Both the position numbers and the translations under genes were made by a program. From positions 372,001-436,000 of the forward strand of contig NZ_MAHX01000016.1 in the NCBI RefSeq assembly GCF_002023715.1: a DNA stretch of 64,000 nt, in the 5' to 3' direction. Source of the DNA: Elizabethkingia occulta (GTDB taxonomy: Bacteria; Bacteroidota; Bacteroidia; Flavobacteriales; Weeksellaceae). Within the stretch, counting starts at the first letter, position 1; each line of letters starts with the position of its first letter. The notes beneath the pieces are model-generated. The model worked only from the letters and a program-made list of their open reading frames with translations, searched no databases and was not told the origin of the DNA. Positions 34,524 through 43,682 of this stretch are shown here, piece by piece.

Positions 34524-35087
34524 ATGAAATACTTAATTGTAGGCCTTGGTAATAAAGGCGATGAATATAAAGAAACAAGACACAATATAGGGTTTAAAGT
34601 TGCAGAAAAAATTGCAGAAACTATAGATGCACCATTTAATACGACCAATTTTGGATGGCTGGCTGAAGGGAAATATAAAGGAAGAAAAGTCTTTGTCCTA
34701 AAGCCGGATACTTATATGAATCTTAGCGGAAATGCTGTACGCTACTGGATGCAGAAAGAAAATATTCCGTTAGAAAATCTGTTGGTTATTACCGATGATT
34801 TGGCTTTACCTTTTGGAACGCTAAGGATGAAAATGAAAGGAAGCCATGGCGGACATAACGGGTTGCGCAATATTGAGGCTGTACTGAATACTGGTCAGTA
34901 TACACGCCTTCGTTTCGGAATTTCTGCAGATTTTAAAGAAGGACAGCAGGTAGACTACGTTCTGGGCAGCTGGAGTGAAGAAGAAAAAGAAAAGCTGCAG
35001 GAAAGAATTGATAAGTTTTCTCAAGCAGCTTTATCTTTTGTATTTGCAGGTATACAGAATACGATGTCCGGTTTTAACGGAAAATAA
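34524..35087 (+). CDS. pth: Peptidyl-tRNA hydrolase
   Basis: 187 residues, full length. Pth releases peptides from peptidyl-tRNA that has fallen off the ribosome. The N-terminus is diagnostic: LIVGLGNKGDEYKETRHNIGF with N10 and the catalytic H20. TDDLALPFGTLRMKMKGSHGGHNGLRNI carries the other conserved aspartate and glycine-rich loop. It is probably co-transcribed with mfd. The stop is only four bases from the stop of a convergent gene, so no terminator fits between them; transcription from both sides must run into the other gene. Confidence 0.96.
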   Translation: MKYLIVGLGNKGDEYKETRHNIGFKVAEKIAETIDAPFNTTNFGWLAEGKYKGRKVFVLKPDTYMNLSGNAVRYWMQKENIPLENLLVITDDLALPFGTLRMKMKGSHGGHNGLRNIEAVLNTGQYTRLRFGISADFKEGQQVDYVLGSWSEEEKEKLQERIDKFSQAALSFVFAGIQNTMSGFNGK

Positions 35088-35091
35088 ATTT

Positions 35092-36321
35092 TTAGAAAAC
35101 TTCTCCCAAATTCACAAAAAAGCCACGTGAGTTTCCCTGACCAAATCCATAATCTATACAAAGGTTAGTATCACTGTGTTTGTTTAGTTTAATACGTATG
35201 CCCGCTCCATAACCTATTTGTGGTTTTTTGAACTCGGAAGAAAGTTCAGCTGAGAAAGCCTCCATATTGCCAAAGATTACACCTCCAATAAGTCCATTAC
35301 GAGTAATGGCGAATCGGTATTCGTTTTCATAGTAGAACATATTTTTTCCTCTGAATCGGCTTTGGATATATCCCCGTCCTGTATTATATTGGTCGTCCCA
35401 TGCAGTGCTGGGTAACATTAAATAAGGTGGAGGTTGCTTGCTGGCTGTTAACCAGGCAAAGCCCCAAAAAGCAAATGTGTTTTGTGAATTAGCTGGAAAT
35501 CGGATATATTTTCTGGCATCTATTTGTATAGTGGCCCAATTAGAATCACTTCCTATGAAGGTGAAATTGGGACGATAGCTGATACTAATGTATTCACCAT
35601 TTTTTGGATTTATTTGGTTTAACCTGTTATCATAAAGAAGTTTCAATGCTATACCAGATGCGCGTTCGGCCGTTCCCAAGTCTCTATTTAAAAGATGTGT
35701 AATGTGCTTTCCTAAAGTATCTGATATTTTTATATTCCAAAATTGATCATAAAAAATTCCGCCGCCCGCATATAAATTTTTGCCGATAGCAAACATTATT
35801 GACTGATGCAGCTTTATCGATTGAAAATTAACCGTATAACCCGTGTTGGAGTTTGCGTTTACAGAAATTTTTTTACCACCTAAACCATAAACTTCAGAAG
35901 GGTAATTCAGGTATTTGAAATCACTTATAAGATTAATCTTATTGTTTTTTGTCCAAATGTTAATATAAAGAGGGAGGATGCTCTGTTTGTGTTGTGAATA
36001 AGTATAGCTAGTATTAATTGTTGAGATTTTCTGGTCTGCAAGTTTGCTTTTATAAAAACCAATATTAGCACTAATTACACCAGCGAATCCGGTCTGTAGG
36101 GTATAACCGGCAGCAGGAAGAATCGCCCAGTTGAATTTTTTCACTGTTGCTGTATCTTTCTTTTTCTTTTTGTGAAAAATTTTTCTAATTATATCTTCAA
36201 CATCTTTTTGCTCAACCTGACGAGAGTTTACCACAGAATCAGATTTGTTAACAGTGGAAACATTTTGTGCACCTCCGAAAAAAGGTGCACAAAATAAAAA
36301 AAAGATAAATATTCTTATCAC
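35092..36321 (-). CDS. BamA/TamA-family (D15-like) outer-membrane beta-barrel protein
   Basis: 409 residues. A signal peptide (MIRIFIFFLFCAPFFGGAQ) is followed by a short basic linker with HKKKKKD near residue 50, and then by alternating beta strands to the end. The C-terminal half shows D15-like blocks: LNQINPKNGEYISISYRPNF, RGYIQSRFRGKNMFYYENEYRFAI and a final GYGAGIRIKLNKHSDTNLCIDYGFG. There are no POTRA domains, so it is not the assembly factor BamA. Short POTRA-less barrels of this family are common in Bacteroidota and have no known function. It converges on pth. Confidence 0.8.
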   Translation of the reverse strand: MIRIFIFFLFCAPFFGGAQNVSTVNKSDSVVNSRQVEQKDVEDIIRKIFHKKKKKDTATVKKFNWAILPAAGYTLQTGFAGVISANIGFYKSKLADQKISTINTSYTYSQHKQSILPLYINIWTKNNKINLISDFKYLNYPSEVYGLGGKKISVNANSNTGYTVNFQSIKLHQSIMFAIGKNLYAGGGIFYDQFWNIKISDTLGKHITHLLNRDLGTAERASGIALKLLYDNRLNQINPKNGEYISISYRPNFTFIGSDSNWATIQIDARKYIRFPANSQNTFAFWGFAWLTASKQPPPYLMLPSTAWDDQYNTGRGYIQSRFRGKNMFYYENEYRFAITRNGLIGGVIFGNMEAFSAELSSEFKKPQIGYGAGIRIKLNKHSDTNLCIDYGFGQGNSRGFFVNLGEVF

Positions 36322-36412
36322 TGCTAAAAACTTTTGATGGTAATATTACACAAAATTTAAATTTCTTTTTGAAAAAAAATAAATTTATAGAATATACGTA
36401 AATATGGTAAGT

Positions 36413-38005
36413 TTAAATAACTCTTTTATGATTTACTATAACATGAGATTCTTTTGACTTATCATAATTTGTTCGGAAGCCAACCAGATTTACAGCTATA
36501 TTGTTTTCTTTTGCTGTAATATTTGCGAACTCCTGAATTAGATCAAGGACGTCTGTTGCAATATAGGATGTGCGCTTTCCGTTAATTGTTACCTGCGATC
36601 CTGGCTGAATATTCTTCAATGTCTTTTTGATTGCAGCTTTATTCAGGAAAGATACTTCTTCGGCAAGCTCAATTGTGATAGCATCAGCGTCTTCCAGCTC
36701 TTCACGACTTAGATAGTAAGCACGCTTCATATTTCCAAGAAGGATGAAAATAATACTGATTACTAAACCAAGAGCTACACCTTTTAGCAAGTCTGTGAAA
36801 ACAACAGCAAGCATAGTTGCCATAAATGGAATGAACTGATATTTTCCTTTGTCCCAGAAGTGCTTTATTGTTGCAGGCTTTGCCAGCTTGTATCCTACAA
36901 GAATAAGGACAGCAGCAAGCGTTGCCAACGGAATCATATTGAGGATTGCAGGAATACTTAATACACATACTAATAATAAGACGCCATGGATAATAGCAGA
37001 TAATTTGGTTGTAGCACCTGCATTGGCATTTGCAGAACTTCTTACAACCACTGATGTCATAGGTAATCCGCCAATGAATGAACTGATGAGGTTGCCAATT
37101 CCTTGTGCGCGAAGTTCCTGATTGGTATCTGTAATTCTTTTTTTATAATCCATTCTATCTGAAGCCTCAATACAAAGAAGGGTTTCAATAGAAGCTACAA
37201 TTGCAATTGTAATTCCTGTTACCCATACTGCAGGCATTGCAAATCCTGAAAAGTTTGGAAAGGTAATCAATGCTTTAAAGTCTTCTGCAGATTTAGGTAC
37301 AGGAAGCTTTACAAGGTGATCCGTATTTACAGCTAAAGAGCTTCCGGAAGAAGTAAAAAGTTGATTAATCACAATTCCAGTTACTACTGCAACAAGTGCT
37401 GCAGGAAGCATTTTTATTTTTTTTAGAGCTGGTATTTTGTCCCATACAATCAGAATAGCTATTGAAATTGCAAATATTAATATTGCTCCCGGATGAATTG
37501 CAGAAGCGATTTCGTTGACATAAGGAACAAGATTGAACCCATTATCAAATAAGGTTTGTTTGCCTTCATAATCTTTGTCGAAGCCTAAAGCATGCGGAAG
37601 CTGGGTGAGAATAATAATAATCCCAATCCCGGCAAGCATTCCTTCAATAACGGCTGTAGGAATGTAGTTAGATATACTTCCTGCTTTTAAGAAGCCCAGG
37701 ATTAATTGAGTTGCTCCGGCAATAATTCCGGCACAAAGAAATAAGTCAAATGCTCCTAACTCAGTCACTGAAGCGAGGATAATGGCTGTAAGGCCGGCTG
37801 CAGGACCCGTTACACTAATATTGGATGTGCTGAGGAAGCCAACAACAATTCCACCAATAATTCCGGCAATAATACCAGATAACGGAGGAGCACCAGAGGC
37901 TAAAGCAATACCTAAACAAAGAGGTAAAGCGACAAGGAAAACAACCAGACCCGCTGCAAAGTTGGGTTTAACGTCGCTGAATATATTGGTTTTATTTTGT
38001 TTCAT
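36413..38005 (-). CDS. SulP family anion transporter (possible bicarbonate uptake)
   Basis: 530 residues from the ATG at 38005 (MKQNKTNIFSD); an upstream in-frame start at 38065 would add 20 residues unlike the family. The SulP core is clear: FAAGLVVFLVALPLCLGIALASGAPP, VVGFLSTSNISVTGPAAGLTAII and GNLISSFIGGLPMTSVVVRSSANANAGA. A C-terminal STAS-like domain (VTINGKRTSYIATDVLDLIQEF) ends the protein. SulP proteins move sulfate, bicarbonate or other anions. A beta-carbonic anhydrase gene lies 640 bases upstream on the same strand, so sodium-bicarbonate uptake of the BicA kind is a reasonable guess. About 295 bases without a gene separate it from the small exported protein upstream. Confidence 0.88.
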   Translation of the reverse strand: MKQNKTNIFSDVKPNFAAGLVVFLVALPLCLGIALASGAPPLSGIIAGIIGGIVVGFLSTSNISVTGPAAGLTAIILASVTELGAFDLFLCAGIIAGATQLILGFLKAGSISNYIPTAVIEGMLAGIGIIIILTQLPHALGFDKDYEGKQTLFDNGFNLVPYVNEIASAIHPGAILIFAISIAILIVWDKIPALKKIKMLPAALVAVVTGIVINQLFTSSGSSLAVNTDHLVKLPVPKSAEDFKALITFPNFSGFAMPAVWVTGITIAIVASIETLLCIEASDRMDYKKRITDTNQELRAQGIGNLISSFIGGLPMTSVVVRSSANANAGATTKLSAIIHGVLLLVCVLSIPAILNMIPLATLAAVLILVGYKLAKPATIKHFWDKGKYQFIPFMATMLAVVFTDLLKGVALGLVISIIFILLGNMKRAYYLSREELEDADAITIELAEEVSFLNKAAIKKTLKNIQPGSQVTINGKRTSYIATDVLDLIQEFANITAKENNIAVNLVGFRTNYDKSKESHVIVNHKRVI

Positions 38006-38300
38006 AATATTAATTTTAATGATGGACCAACACCTTATGTAAAGACACAAAATATTTTCCAGCATATCATATATAGAATATGTTGAACCAGAAATTGTTT
38101 CAATACTTTGGATATTGAAATAACTGATAGACTATACCTGAACAGTGTACAAGTATACTTTTATTGAAAAATTTGAGAATTCATGGAATTAGTTCTTTTT
38201 GCTTGAAAAATAATGATATGAAAATCGATTCTCAATAAATCAATAAAAAGAAAAAATAATTTGGATAAAAAGCTTTGTGTAAAAGCTGTGAAAGAATGTA

Positions 38301-38582
38301 TTAAGCCTCCGGAGGAGGGGAAAATATTATAAGAAGGGGATCCACACGCTTGCTATCGTCATAAAGAACAAATGCTTTCTTGAGACTGTGATCCCAATGT
38401 ATTTTTTGAATTTGCAAAGGCTCGCTGTGTAACTGCTCTTCGCTCATTCGTTTGATTTTTACTTCTTCTTCAGAAAGATTTTGAGACATAGTAGGCAGGT
38501 CCCAATCCATTAACTTGGCAATACTTGGTAATGCCATGAAATTGAGAAAAATTCCTAATATGATAATACTTATATATTTCAC
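38301..38582 (-). CDS. Small exported hypothetical protein
   Basis: 93 residues. A hydrophobic N-terminus (MKYISIIILGIFLNFMALPS) suggests a signal peptide. The mature part is polar, with a glutamate- and lysine-rich middle (LSEEEVKIKRMSEEQL) and IHWDHSLKKAFVLYDDSKRVDPLLIIF near the end. It lies between the carbonic anhydrase and the SulP transporter on the same strand. No family is recognised. The codon use and the signal-like start make it a likely real gene, but its role is unknown. Confidence 0.6.
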   Translation of the reverse strand: MKYISIIILGIFLNFMALPSIAKLMDWDLPTMSQNLSEEEVKIKRMSEEQLHSEPLQIQKIHWDHSLKKAFVLYDDSKRVDPLLIIFSPPPEA

Positions 38583-38643
38583 TTTCTGAAAATGAATACT
38601 TTATAATGCAAAAATAATGCAAAAATTAATTCACTGATGTTAA

Positions 38644-39306
38644 TTATTTATTACGCATCATCCAATCAGAATTGGTAAGGTCGTATATTTTTTGGATATC
38701 TTTCAGGATATTTTCAAAATCAATTTCTAAATCAATTAATTTTCCTGTTCTCAAATCGAATACCCATCCGTGTACAATAGGGAAGTTTTCAGTGATATAT
38801 CTTTCCTGTACACAAGCCATTTTGATAACGTTGATACATTGCTCCTGAACATTTAGTTCAACAAGGCGATCGTATCTTTTGTGCTCGTCCTCAATAGAAT
38901 CTAGTTCTGTTTGGTGAATTCTGTAAACATCACGAATGTTTCTTAACCAAGGATTTAAAAGTCCTAAATCCTGAGGAGTCATAGCAGCCTTAACACCGCC
39001 ACAGTTGTAATGTCCGCATACAATAATGTGCTTTACTTTCAAATGTTCTACAGCGTACTGAATAACAGAAGTAGAGCTCATGTCCAAAGTATTTACAACA
39101 TTGGCAATGTTACGTGTAACAAATACTTCTCCTGGTTTGGCACCCATTAGTTCTTCAGCAGTAGCTCTACTGTCTGAGCAACCAATGTAAAGGTACTCCG
39201 GTGTTTGTGTTGCAGCAAGATTTGTAAAGAAATCTTGATCCTGAGAGAGTTTGCTCTCTACCCATTTCCGATTGTTCTCGAAAATTTGTTCATAAGAATT
39301 TGACAT
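38644..39306 (-). CDS. can: Beta-carbonic anhydrase
   Basis: 220 residues. Beta-carbonic anhydrases interconvert CO2 and bicarbonate at a zinc site. The ligands are all visible: C43 with the D45-R47 dyad in GCSDSRATA, and H99 and C102 in CGHYNCGGV. ITENFPIVHGWVFDLRTGKLIDL near the C-terminus is also conserved. There is no signal peptide, so it is cytoplasmic. With the SulP transporter nearby it could trap imported bicarbonate or feed carboxylases. The symbol can is used for the enzyme class. Confidence 0.94.
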   Translation of the reverse strand: MSNSYEQIFENNRKWVESKLSQDQDFFTNLAATQTPEYLYIGCSDSRATAEELMGAKPGEVFVTRNIANVVNTLDMSSTSVIQYAVEHLKVKHIIVCGHYNCGGVKAAMTPQDLGLLNPWLRNIRDVYRIHQTELDSIEDEHKRYDRLVELNVQEQCINVIKMACVQERYITENFPIVHGWVFDLRTGKLIDLEIDFENILKDIQKIYDLTNSDWMMRNK

Positions 39307-39430
39307 AAATAAAAAATTAAAATTTATCGGGGCTAAAAATATGCAAAATATGATAGAAAAATTCTATAATTTATCAGGTTTAATATTTTTTTAACACGAT
39401 TTATTCTACCAGTCAGTATTTCACATAAAA

Positions 39431-39454
39431 AAAGCAACAATACATTGTTGCTTT
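39431..39454 (-). terminator. Terminator of the UDP-glucose dehydrogenase gene
   Basis: Stem AAAGCAACAA / TTGTTGCTTT with loop TACA, followed on the minus strand by TTTTATG. It starts seven bases after the stop at 39462. Confidence 0.85.
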
Positions 39455-39461
39455 AGATCGT

Positions 39462-40784
39462 CTAATAATTTTCTGATTGTACAGTTTTACGTCCAATACT
39501 TTTGTAGAAGAAACCGTGTTTGGATGGTAACTCAGTAGAGAACATATTACGTCCGTCGAATATAGCTTTGTTTTTCAATTTTTTTGCTATTAAGTCGAAG
39601 TTAGGATTCTTAAATTCGGGCCATTCAGTACAGATTAGTAAGGCATCTGCATCTTCAAGAGCGGAATACATATCCTTTGCATAGCTAATTTTGTTACCAA
39701 GTATCTTTTGTACGTTGCTTTCAGCAATACTGTCGAAAGCTACAACTTCGGCGCCTTTTTCAAGCAATAATGCAATATTATCTAAAGAAGAAGCTTCGCG
39801 GATGTCATCGGTATTTGCTTTAAAAGCTAATCCCCAAACTGCAATTCTTTTACCTTGTATGTTTCCGTTGAAGTATTCCTCAATAGCAGGAACCATGATT
39901 GTTTTCTGTTTTTGGTTCACTTCTTCGGTGGATTTTAAGATTTCGAAATCAAATCCTTGCTCGCTGCCACTTTTTATCAGCGCTTTTACATCTTTAGGGA
40001 AGCAACTTCCGCCATATCCTATTCCCGGAAATAAGAAACGATGCCCAATTCTGTTGTCGGATCCCATTCCTAATCTTATTTTGTCGACATCAGCCCCTAC
40101 CATTTCACAGAAATTGGCAATTTCATTCATGAATGTAATTTTTACTGCTAAGAATGAATTGGCTGCATATTTCGTTAATTCTGAAGATTTTTCATCCATG
40201 TAGATGATAGGAATACCAATATTGCTAAATGGTTCGTACAGATTTGCCATCAGGTTTTTGGCTCTTTCGGAGCTGGTGCCTATAACAACTCTGGAAGGAT
40301 TCATGCAGTCCTCTACAGCATAACCTTCTCTTAAAAATTCAGGATTAGAAACCACATCAAATTCTACAGATGCAAAAGCTGCAATAGTTTCTCTTACTCT
40401 GTCCGCAGTTCCTACCGGAACAGTACTTTTATTTACGATAACTTTATAATCAGTGATGAGCTTACCGATGTTTTCGGAAACATTAAGAACATATGAAAGA
40501 TCTGCCGATCCGTCTTCTCCCGGAGGAGTTGGGAGTGCAAGGAAAACAATTTCAGACTGGTCTAAAGCTTCTTTAAGATCTGTAGTGAAGTGTAAACGTT
40601 CTGCCTGAATGTTTCTTAAAAATGTTTCTTCCAGATTAGGTTCATAGATCGGTACAATTCCGTTTTTCATGCCCTCTACTTTCTTCTCGTCAATATCTAC
40701 ACAGAAAACTGAATTTCCCAGCTCTGCCAGACATGTTCCGGTAACAAGGCCTACATAACCTGTTCCAACTATCGTAATATTCAA
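39462..40784 (-). CDS. ugd: UDP-glucose 6-dehydrogenase
   Basis: 440 residues. The enzyme oxidises UDP-glucose to UDP-glucuronate with two NAD molecules; related enzymes act on other UDP- or GDP-sugars. The NAD-binding motif is VGTGYVGLVTGTCLAELG (residues 5-22). The catalytic cysteine is C261 in GYGGSCFPKDVKAL, and the central helix has ELTKYAANSFLAVKITFMNEIAN. Length and motifs fit UDP-glucose dehydrogenase best. It is a single-gene unit with its own terminator. UDP-glucuronate would serve capsule or other surface polysaccharides, whose genes are not in this window. Confidence 0.93.
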   Translation of the reverse strand: MNITIVGTGYVGLVTGTCLAELGNSVFCVDIDEKKVEGMKNGIVPIYEPNLEETFLRNIQAERLHFTTDLKEALDQSEIVFLALPTPPGEDGSADLSYVLNVSENIGKLITDYKVIVNKSTVPVGTADRVRETIAAFASVEFDVVSNPEFLREGYAVEDCMNPSRVVIGTSSERAKNLMANLYEPFSNIGIPIIYMDEKSSELTKYAANSFLAVKITFMNEIANFCEMVGADVDKIRLGMGSDNRIGHRFLFPGIGYGGSCFPKDVKALIKSGSEQGFDFEILKSTEEVNQKQKTIMVPAIEEYFNGNIQGKRIAVWGLAFKANTDDIREASSLDNIALLLEKGAEVVAFDSIAESNVQKILGNKISYAKDMYSALEDADALLICTEWPEFKNPNFDLIAKKLKNKAIFDGRNMFSTELPSKHGFFYKSIGRKTVQSENY

Positions 40785-40851
40785 TGTTTTGTCTTTAAAA
40801 GATAATATGCAAAAATAATAAATAAACTCTCTTATATTTCGCTTTTTATGC

Positions 40852-42960
40852 TTATTTGATTTCTTTAATACTTATTGCAATACCTCCGCTTGGAGCCAGT
40901 CTTTTTTTCAGAATAGTAACGGAAGATACTTTTTGTTTATTTATTTTATAATCTATTGTACTGGTTTTCCAGTCAGCATTCTTTCCGTCTTCATAAATAA
41001 CAGCTTCAAAATTTTTTCCTTTTGGTAAAAAGCTGAGATTAATTGTCGCTGTTCTTTCATTCTCGTCTGTGATGCCACCAACAAACCATTCATTCTTATT
41101 TTTTGCTTTACGTGCAATCGTAATGTAATCCCCGGGTTCAGCTTCCAGAATGTAAGTGTTGTCCCAGTCTGCTGCTACATCTTTGATAAATTGGAAGGCA
41201 TCCATGTGCTTTTTGTAATTTTCCGGAAGGTCAGCGGCCATTTGTAACGGACTGTATAATGTTACATAGAGTGCTAATTGTTTTACCAGAGTAGTGCTAA
41301 GCCTGGCTTTGTTTTTACCATATACGGAAAGGTCTCCCTGGAAGATTCCAGGCGTGTAATCCATAGGGCCACCCATTAATCTTGTGAAAGGTAAAATGGT
41401 AGTATGATCCGGATTGTTTCCGTTGAAAGACTCAAATTCGGTTCCTCTGGCAGACTCCTGAGCTATCCAGTTAGGATAGGTTCGGGAACGACCGGTGGGT
41501 CTTACGGCTTCATGAGAGTTTACCATGATTTTGTACTGCGCCGCTTTTTGGGCTACAAAGTTATAATGATTGACCATCCACTGTCCGTCATGATATTCGC
41601 TTCTTGGAATGATGGGGCCAACATATCCAGTTTTTACAGCTGTATATCCATGCTTATTCATGAAAGAAAATGCATCATCCAATTGTCTTTCATAGTCAAC
41701 TGCTGAAGAGGTTGTTTCATGATGCATAATGATTTTTACACCTTTTGTTTTTGCATAGGTATGTAATTCTTCTACATTAAAATCCGGATAAGCTTTTGTA
41801 AAGCTGTATATTTTTTCTTTTCCATAAGCCCAGCTGTCTTCCCAGCCTTCATTCCAGCCTTCAACGAGTACGGCATCAAATTCATTCTCAGCGGCAAAGT
41901 CTATGTAGTCTTTCACATGCTGGGTATTGGCTCCATGATGTTGATTAGGTTTTAGGCGGGTGTAATCTGTTTCTCCAATGATGATATCCTGATTGTCACT
42001 ATAAGCCCAGGTAGAGCCTCCTCCTGTGAAGTATTCCCACCAGACTCCAATATATTTTGTAGGTTTTATCCATGATGTATCTTCAATTTTGCTTGGATCA
42101 TTTAGGTTTAGAATCAGTTTAGAGGCGAGTATCTCACGTGCATCATCACTGACTACGATAGTTCTCCACGGAGTTTTCATTTGAGTTTGTATATAGGCTT
42201 TTTCTCCGTTTTTATTAGGGGTAAGATGAGTACTTAACTTATAATTCTTATCATTTACATTTAGGTGCATGGCAGGATAATCCACCAATGCCGCTTCATG
42301 AATATTGATGTATAAACCATTATCGGCTTTTAGCATGAGTGGCGTTTGTACAGCAAGGTTTTTTGATGGTGCTTTTGCTGCTAAAGGCTCATCTCTTGCC
42401 GTTGTTATTAACGAAGATATTTCTGAAATCCGGGAGGTGGTAATTCGAAATTCGTTAGTATCATAATCTGCAGGAATCCAGAAAGCTTTGCAGTTTTGGG
42501 CTAGATTAAATTCTGTAAGTTCCTCATCTATACGAAAGTGTCTTAAGTTTTTTTGAATTGGAAATTCATATCTGAATCCCAGACCATCATTAAAAAGCCT
42601 GAATCTGATATTGAGTTGATATCCGGTTTTAGCTTGCTGTAAAGAAACTAACATCTCGTTATGATTGTCCCGGATTGTTTTTTGCTCTCCCAGTACGGGA
42701 TTCCATGATGTATCGGAGGAGGAAAGCTGTGTGTAGGTTATTTTAAAGCCTTCGGCAAAAGGTTTTGTGCTGCTAATTAAAAAGCCAAGCTTACTACTTT
42801 TCACTACATCTTTATTTTTATATTTCAGATCGTAATGGGCTTCTCCTTTTTCGTTTAGTAAAAAGTTGAGAGTAAGATTTTTGTCAGGAGATTCCAGCTT
42901 TTGAGCTTGAATAAAAACCGAAATAAATAGTATGAAAAAGCAGGCTGTAAAATGCTTCAT
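40852..42960 (-). CDS. Glycoside hydrolase family 97 (alpha-glucosidase or related)
   Basis: 702 residues. A signal peptide (MKHFTACFFILFISVFIQAQ) leads into the N-terminal GH97 domain (SPDKNLTLNFLLNEKGEAHYDLKYKNKDVV). The central TIM barrel has WWEYFTGGGSTWAYSD, AVLVEGWNEGWED, HHETTSSAVDYERQ and MVNSHEAVRPTGRSRTYPN with GTEFES. A C-terminal domain follows. At the position where retaining members have a nucleophilic aspartate this protein reads VKTGYVG, so it looks like the inverting, SusB-like alpha-glucosidase type; that is from memory of the family. It has no SusC/SusD neighbours here, and the array starting at 48.4 kb is 5 kb away on the other strand. Confidence 0.9.
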   Translation of the reverse strand: MKHFTACFFILFISVFIQAQKLESPDKNLTLNFLLNEKGEAHYDLKYKNKDVVKSSKLGFLISSTKPFAEGFKITYTQLSSSDTSWNPVLGEQKTIRDNHNEMLVSLQQAKTGYQLNIRFRLFNDGLGFRYEFPIQKNLRHFRIDEELTEFNLAQNCKAFWIPADYDTNEFRITTSRISEISSLITTARDEPLAAKAPSKNLAVQTPLMLKADNGLYINIHEAALVDYPAMHLNVNDKNYKLSTHLTPNKNGEKAYIQTQMKTPWRTIVVSDDAREILASKLILNLNDPSKIEDTSWIKPTKYIGVWWEYFTGGGSTWAYSDNQDIIIGETDYTRLKPNQHHGANTQHVKDYIDFAAENEFDAVLVEGWNEGWEDSWAYGKEKIYSFTKAYPDFNVEELHTYAKTKGVKIIMHHETTSSAVDYERQLDDAFSFMNKHGYTAVKTGYVGPIIPRSEYHDGQWMVNHYNFVAQKAAQYKIMVNSHEAVRPTGRSRTYPNWIAQESARGTEFESFNGNNPDHTTILPFTRLMGGPMDYTPGIFQGDLSVYGKNKARLSTTLVKQLALYVTLYSPLQMAADLPENYKKHMDAFQFIKDVAADWDNTYILEAEPGDYITIARKAKNKNEWFVGGITDENERTATINLSFLPKGKNFEAVIYEDGKNADWKTSTIDYKINKQKVSSVTILKKRLAPSGGIAISIKEIK

Positions 42961-43089
42961 AGGGTTTTCTGTTTGTGGTTAATTAGATGGGTGAAGTTAC
43001 AAAAAAAGCCTTTTGAAGAATAATTGTTTGGTTTTGAATGTTTTTCGTACAAATATTTTTCATTAAAATGTTGGTTTTCTGCGTGTATG

Positions 43090-43121
43090 TTTGTGATTTT
43101 CAAAATAAAAAACTATATTTG
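43090..43121 (+). promoter_or_regulatory. Promoter of rimP-nusA-infB
   Basis: TTTG (43090-43093), 20 bases, then TATATTTG (43114-43121). Both boxes are exact and the spacing is ideal for the Bacteroidota housekeeping sigma factor. It gives a leader of about 65 bases before rimP. Confidence 0.7.
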
Positions 43122-43145
43122 CAGAAGTTTTACGGAATTCAATGC

Positions 43146-43172
43146 AAAGGCCTTCGGAAGAAAGCCTTTTTT
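43146..43172 (+). promoter_or_regulatory. Terminator-like hairpin in the rimP-nusA leader
   Basis: Stem AAAGGC / GCCTTT with a 12-base loop that can pair internally (CTTC...GAAG), directly followed by TTT. It lies between the promoter and the rimP start, so it can only act as an attenuator or leader structure. NusA itself stimulates pausing and termination, which makes feedback possible. Confidence 0.45.
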
Positions 43173-43192
43173 CGTAGACATAACAATGAAAT

Positions 43193-43660
43193 ATGGAATT
43201 TAGGGAGCGCGTACAAGAATTAGTAGATCAGTACCTTGAAACAAGGGAAGATTTGTTTTTAATTGAACTTAAAATTTCTGCGGATAGTAATATTACAGTT
43301 ATTATTGATGGAGACCAAAGCGTGAGTCTTCAGGATTGTCTGGATGTTAGCCGTGCAGTAGAGTTTCAGTTAGACAGAGAAGAACATGATTTTAGTCTTC
43401 AGGTAATGTCACCGGGGCTTTCAGAGCCTTTGAAATTACCAAGGCAATTTGCTAAAAATATTGGAAGAGAACTTGATGTATTATTAAATGATGATACAAA
43501 GATTCAGGGTGAATTAAAAATTGCCGGAGAAGATTCAATTACCTTAGAGCTGAAATACAGACGTCCTAAGCTTGTAGGAAAAGGAAAAGAAGATGTAGTA
43601 GAAGACCGGATAATTCCATTGACTGAAATTAAAAAAGCCCTTGTGGTAATTAAATTTTGA
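43193..43660 (+). CDS. rimP: Ribosome maturation factor RimP
   Basis: 155 residues. RimP helps to mature the 30S subunit. The N-terminal domain has FLIELKISADSNITVIIDGDQSVSLQDCLDVSRAVE, and then LQVMSPGLSEPLKLPRQFAKNIGRELDV, matching the family's SPG and GREL blocks. The ATG at 43193 (MEFRERVQ) was chosen because an alternative frame starting at 43038 is a different, unsupported reading. It is the first gene of the conserved rimP-nusA-infB operon, 23 bases before nusA. Confidence 0.94.
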   Translation: MEFRERVQELVDQYLETREDLFLIELKISADSNITVIIDGDQSVSLQDCLDVSRAVEFQLDREEHDFSLQVMSPGLSEPLKLPRQFAKNIGRELDVLLNDDTKIQGELKIAGEDSITLELKYRRPKLVGKGKEDVVEDRIIPLTEIKKALVVIKF

Positions 43661-43682
43661 TTGAAAAAGAAAAATAAAAAAA

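Noticed and set aside
43038-43223. Plus-strand frame of 61 residues ahead of rimP
   Set aside because: It runs across the rimP promoter and the leader hairpin and overlaps rimP in another frame.
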